From Nitrospira lenta (GTDB lineage: Bacteria > Nitrospirota > Nitrospiria > Nitrospirales > Nitrospiraceae): DNA of 6,525 nt. Within the stretch, counting starts at the first letter, position 1. Every line of letters starts with the position of its first letter. Positions 5,224 through 6,525 of this stretch are shown piece by piece. The notes under the pieces are model-generated. The model was not told the origin of the DNA. It did not search any database and saw only the letters and a program-made list of their open reading frames with translations. The stretch covers positions 1 to 6,525 of the forward strand of contig CAMDRK010000151.1 in the NCBI GenBank assembly GCA_945906715.1, given 5' to 3'. Both the position numbers and the translations under genes were made by a program.

Positions 5224-5493
5224 ATGGGAGAGTCAGCGAACAAGCGGCGTGAATGGGTCGGACGTGTGGTCAGCAATAAGATGAATAAGACAGTCGTCGT
5301 CGAGATTGAGCGGTCGGTTATTCACCCGCTCTATCGGAAGGTGCTTCGGCGGGTGACGAAATTCAAGGCCCACGATGAAGAGAATGCCTGTAAGATCGGC
5401 GACCGTGTGCGCATGGTCGAGACGCGGCCCATCAGTAAAGATAAACATATGCGGGTTATCGAGGTCGTGGAAAAAGGGCGGCGTGGTGAGTAG
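5224..5493 (+). CDS. rpsQ: 30S ribosomal protein S17
   Basis: S17 is an early-assembly 30S protein with an OB-fold that binds 16S rRNA helices of the 5' domain. I place the start at ATG 5224 (MGESANKRREWVGRVV), giving 89 residues, because AAAGGGG (5210-5216) sits 7 bases ahead. A TTG at 5218, which overlaps the rpmC stop, would leave only one base after that site. The body shows GRVVSNKMNKTVVVEIER (13-30), HPLYRKVLRRVTKFKAHDE (34-52) and the S17 signature GDRVRMVETRPISKDK (59-74). It ends what would be the S10 operon in E. coli, but only 38 bp follow before rplN, with no recognisable terminator or promoter, so transcription probably continues. Confidence 0.96.
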   Translation: MGESANKRREWVGRVVSNKMNKTVVVEIERSVIHPLYRKVLRRVTKFKAHDEENACKIGDRVRMVETRPISKDKHMRVIEVVEKGRRGE

Positions 5494-5531
5494 ATCAAGA
5501 TTGTGCGGAGAGTAGAGGGAATACCGGAACT

Positions 5532-5900
5532 ATGATTCAAAGCTATACATACATGGACGTAGCCGATAACTCCGGTGCCAAACAGGCCATGTGTTTTCAT
5601 GTTCTTGGTGGAACCAGGCGCCGGTATGCTTCTCTGGGTGACATTGTCGTCGTGGCGGTCAAGGAGGCAATTCCTGCGGCAACGGTTAAGAAGGGCGATG
5701 TGAGCCGTGCCGTGGTCGTGAGGACGACGAAGGAAGTGCGTCGCGAAGATGGTTCCTACATCAAGTTCGATCGGAATGCCTGTGTATTGATCAATAAGGA
5801 CGGTGATCCCGTTGGGACTCGTATCTTTGGGCCGATCGCGCGCGAGCTGCGCTGGAAAAAGTTCATGAAGATTATTTCTCTAGCTCCGGAAGTGCTTTAG
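5532..5900 (+). CDS. rplN: 50S ribosomal protein L14
   Basis: This 122-residue protein is exactly the usual bacterial L14 length. L14 sits on the 50S interface, forms inter-subunit bridges with 16S rRNA and is the docking point of the silencing factor RsfS. The start MIQSYTYMDVADNSGAKQAM is canonical. Further blocks are GDIVVVAVKEAIP (36-48), KKGDVSRAVVVRT (53-65), the signature DGSYIKFDRNACVLIN (73-88) and GTRIFGPIARELR (95-107). The ATG is preceded by AGAGGGA (5514-5520), 11 bases away. It is the first gene of the spc group, here joined to the S10 group without a visible break. Confidence 0.98.
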   Translation: MIQSYTYMDVADNSGAKQAMCFHVLGGTRRRYASLGDIVVVAVKEAIPAATVKKGDVSRAVVVRTTKEVRREDGSYIKFDRNACVLINKDGDPVGTRIFGPIARELRWKKFMKIISLAPEVL

Positions 5901-5919
5901 CGAAGGTGGGGATGGCGGG

Positions 5920-6255
5920 ATGAATAAGCAGGCATTGAACAAGAGTCGGATTCGTAAGGGCGATCTGGTGGTCGTGATCTCCGGGCGTGATCGCGGCAAG
6001 TCCGGGAAGGTGCTTTCGGTTGATCTTGGGGTGGGAAAGGTTGTGGTCGAAAAGTTGAACATGATCAAGCGCCATACCAAGCCCAATCAAAAAGTCAAAC
6101 AAGGCGGCATTCTCGAACGGGAAGCGCCTCTTGCAGTCTCAAACGTGATGTATCTGTGTCCTGTGACGCAGAAGCCGACCCGGCTTGGTGTGCGAACGCT
6201 TGATGATGGCCGGCGGGTCCGGTTCAGTAAAAAATCGAACGACTCAGTCGAGTAG
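5920..6255 (+). CDS. rplX: 50S ribosomal protein L24
   Basis: L24 initiates 50S assembly and later lies at the tunnel exit. At 111 residues it is slightly longer than the E. coli protein (about 104). The N-terminal KOW motif is clear in IRKGDLVVVISGRDRGKSGK (11-30) with VLSVDLGVGKVVVEKLNMIKRH following. The characteristic GGILEREAPLAVSNVM (62-77) and KPTRLGVRTLDDGRRVRFSKKSN (85-107) complete the family pattern. Many L24 proteins carry a CxxC pair before KPTR; here only Cys80 (CPVTQKPTR) remains, so a metal site of that type is not expected. The ATG at 5920 gives MNKQALNKSRIRKGD; AAGGTGGGG (5903-5911) is the likely binding site. The gene follows rplN by 19 bp. Confidence 0.96.
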   Translation: MNKQALNKSRIRKGDLVVVISGRDRGKSGKVLSVDLGVGKVVVEKLNMIKRHTKPNQKVKQGGILEREAPLAVSNVMYLCPVTQKPTRLGVRTLDDGRRVRFSKKSNDSVE

Positions 6256-6259
6256 GAGT

Positions 6260-6264
6260 GAGGA
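6260..6264 (+). promoter_or_regulatory. rplE ribosome binding site supporting the upstream start
   Basis: GAGGA lies 6 bases before ATG 6271, with a second GGAG (6255-6258) touching the rplX stop. This spacing supports initiation at 6271 rather than at the internal ATGs 6358 and 6397, and so supports the extended L5 N-terminus. Confidence 0.65.
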
Positions 6265-6270
6265 CGCCGG

Positions 6271-6525
6271 ATGGCGAAGGTTGAATCAGGAAAAGGCAGT
6301 AAGACGTCGGAGCGGAAGCCACCCAAGAAGAAAGAGGGGGCATCGGCTCCGCAGGCGATGGACCAAGGCAGCGAAGAGTCCAAGTTCAAGCCCAGGATGC
6401 GCGAGACCTACTTGCAGAAGGTTGTGCCGGCGCTCATGAAAGAGTTCGGCTATAAGAACATCATGCAGGTTCCGAAGCTTGAACGGATTGTGTTGAACGT
6501 GGGAATGGGGGAAGCCATTCAGAAC
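6271..6525 (+). CDS. rplE: 50S ribosomal protein L5, N-terminal part (3'-truncated by window), with N-terminal extension
   Basis: The frame is open to the window end and gives the first 85 residues of L5, the 5S rRNA-binding protein of the central protuberance that contacts P-site tRNA. The family match begins at about residue 43: MRETYLQKVVPALMKEFGYK (43-62), then NIMQVPKLERIVLNVGMGEA (63-82), which is a standard L5 opening. Residues 1-42 have no counterpart in ordinary L5, which normally starts near ETYL. This part is rich in Lys, Glu, Ser, Gly and Pro (for example KTSERKPPKKKEG), looks disordered, and is basic first and more mixed later. Start choice: ATG 6271 has a well-spaced GAGGA. ATG 6397 (Met43) would give a normal-length protein but has only a weak upstream motif, and 6358 (Met30) is also possible. 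The gene follows rplX by 15 bp. Confidence 0.93.
   Translation, partial: MAKVESGKGSKTSERKPPKKKEGASAPQAMDQGSEESKFKPRMRETYLQKVVPALMKEFGYKNIMQVPKLERIVLNVGMGEAIQN

Noticed and set aside
5494..5531. A separate spc-operon promoter between rpsQ and rplN
   Set aside because: The 38-bp gap has no convincing -35/-10 pair and no terminator precedes it.
5912..5923. Three-codon ORF ATG GCG GGA TGA overlapping the rplX start
   Set aside because: The Shine-Dalgarno-like run abuts its ATG with no spacing, and such tiny frames are expected by chance.

Overview
The window is one unbroken run of bacterial translation genes, all on the + strand: the 3' end of tuf (EF-Tu), then the S10 cluster rpsJ-rplC-rplD-rplW-rplB-rpsS-rplV-rpsC-rplP-rpmC-rpsQ, running directly into the start of the spc cluster rplN-rplX-rplE. 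The last gene is cut by the window edge. Thirteen ribosomal protein genes are complete, all in the classical bacterial order, with no gene missing or inserted. I saw no RNA gene, CRISPR array, insertion sequence, integrase or phage gene.

Organism: a bacterium of moderate GC content. The tuf-rpsJ linkage and the protein sequences (for example the S3 N-terminus MGHKTHPIG and the wording of S10 and L22) remind me of Nitrospirota/Nitrospira-type genomes. This is an impression from memory, not a search result.

Layout: positions 1-276 hold the EF-Tu C-terminus, followed by a 27-bp gap to rpsJ. Between rpsJ and rplC lies the one non-coding structure that stands out: two facing arrays of 7-bp repeats (about 611-687) that could fold into a hairpin of about 33 bp and that overlap the rpsJ stop codon. 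The remaining gaps are short. They run from a 4-bp start/stop overlap (rplD/rplW) to 55 bp (rplV-rpsC), which fits one long polycistronic transcript with translational coupling. No promoter or intrinsic terminator is evident, including at the rpsQ-rplN junction where E. coli starts its separate spc operon. No stretch over 300 bases lacks a gene.

How the genes work together: the products assemble the 30S subunit (S10, S19, S3, S17) and the 50S subunit (L3, L4, L23, L2, L22, L16, L29, L14, L24, L5). L4, L22, L23, L24 and L29 line the peptide exit tunnel or its mouth. L2, L3 and L16 support the peptidyl-transferase centre. S10 also acts as NusE in antitermination. EF-Tu delivers aminoacyl-tRNA.

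This is a housekeeping region and I do not see a new system in it. Points worth a second look are the heptad-repeat hairpin between rpsJ and rplC, a charged N-terminal extension of about 40 residues on L5, an abrupt synonymous-codon switch near the end of tuf, and local departures from conserved motifs in S10, L22 and L4.
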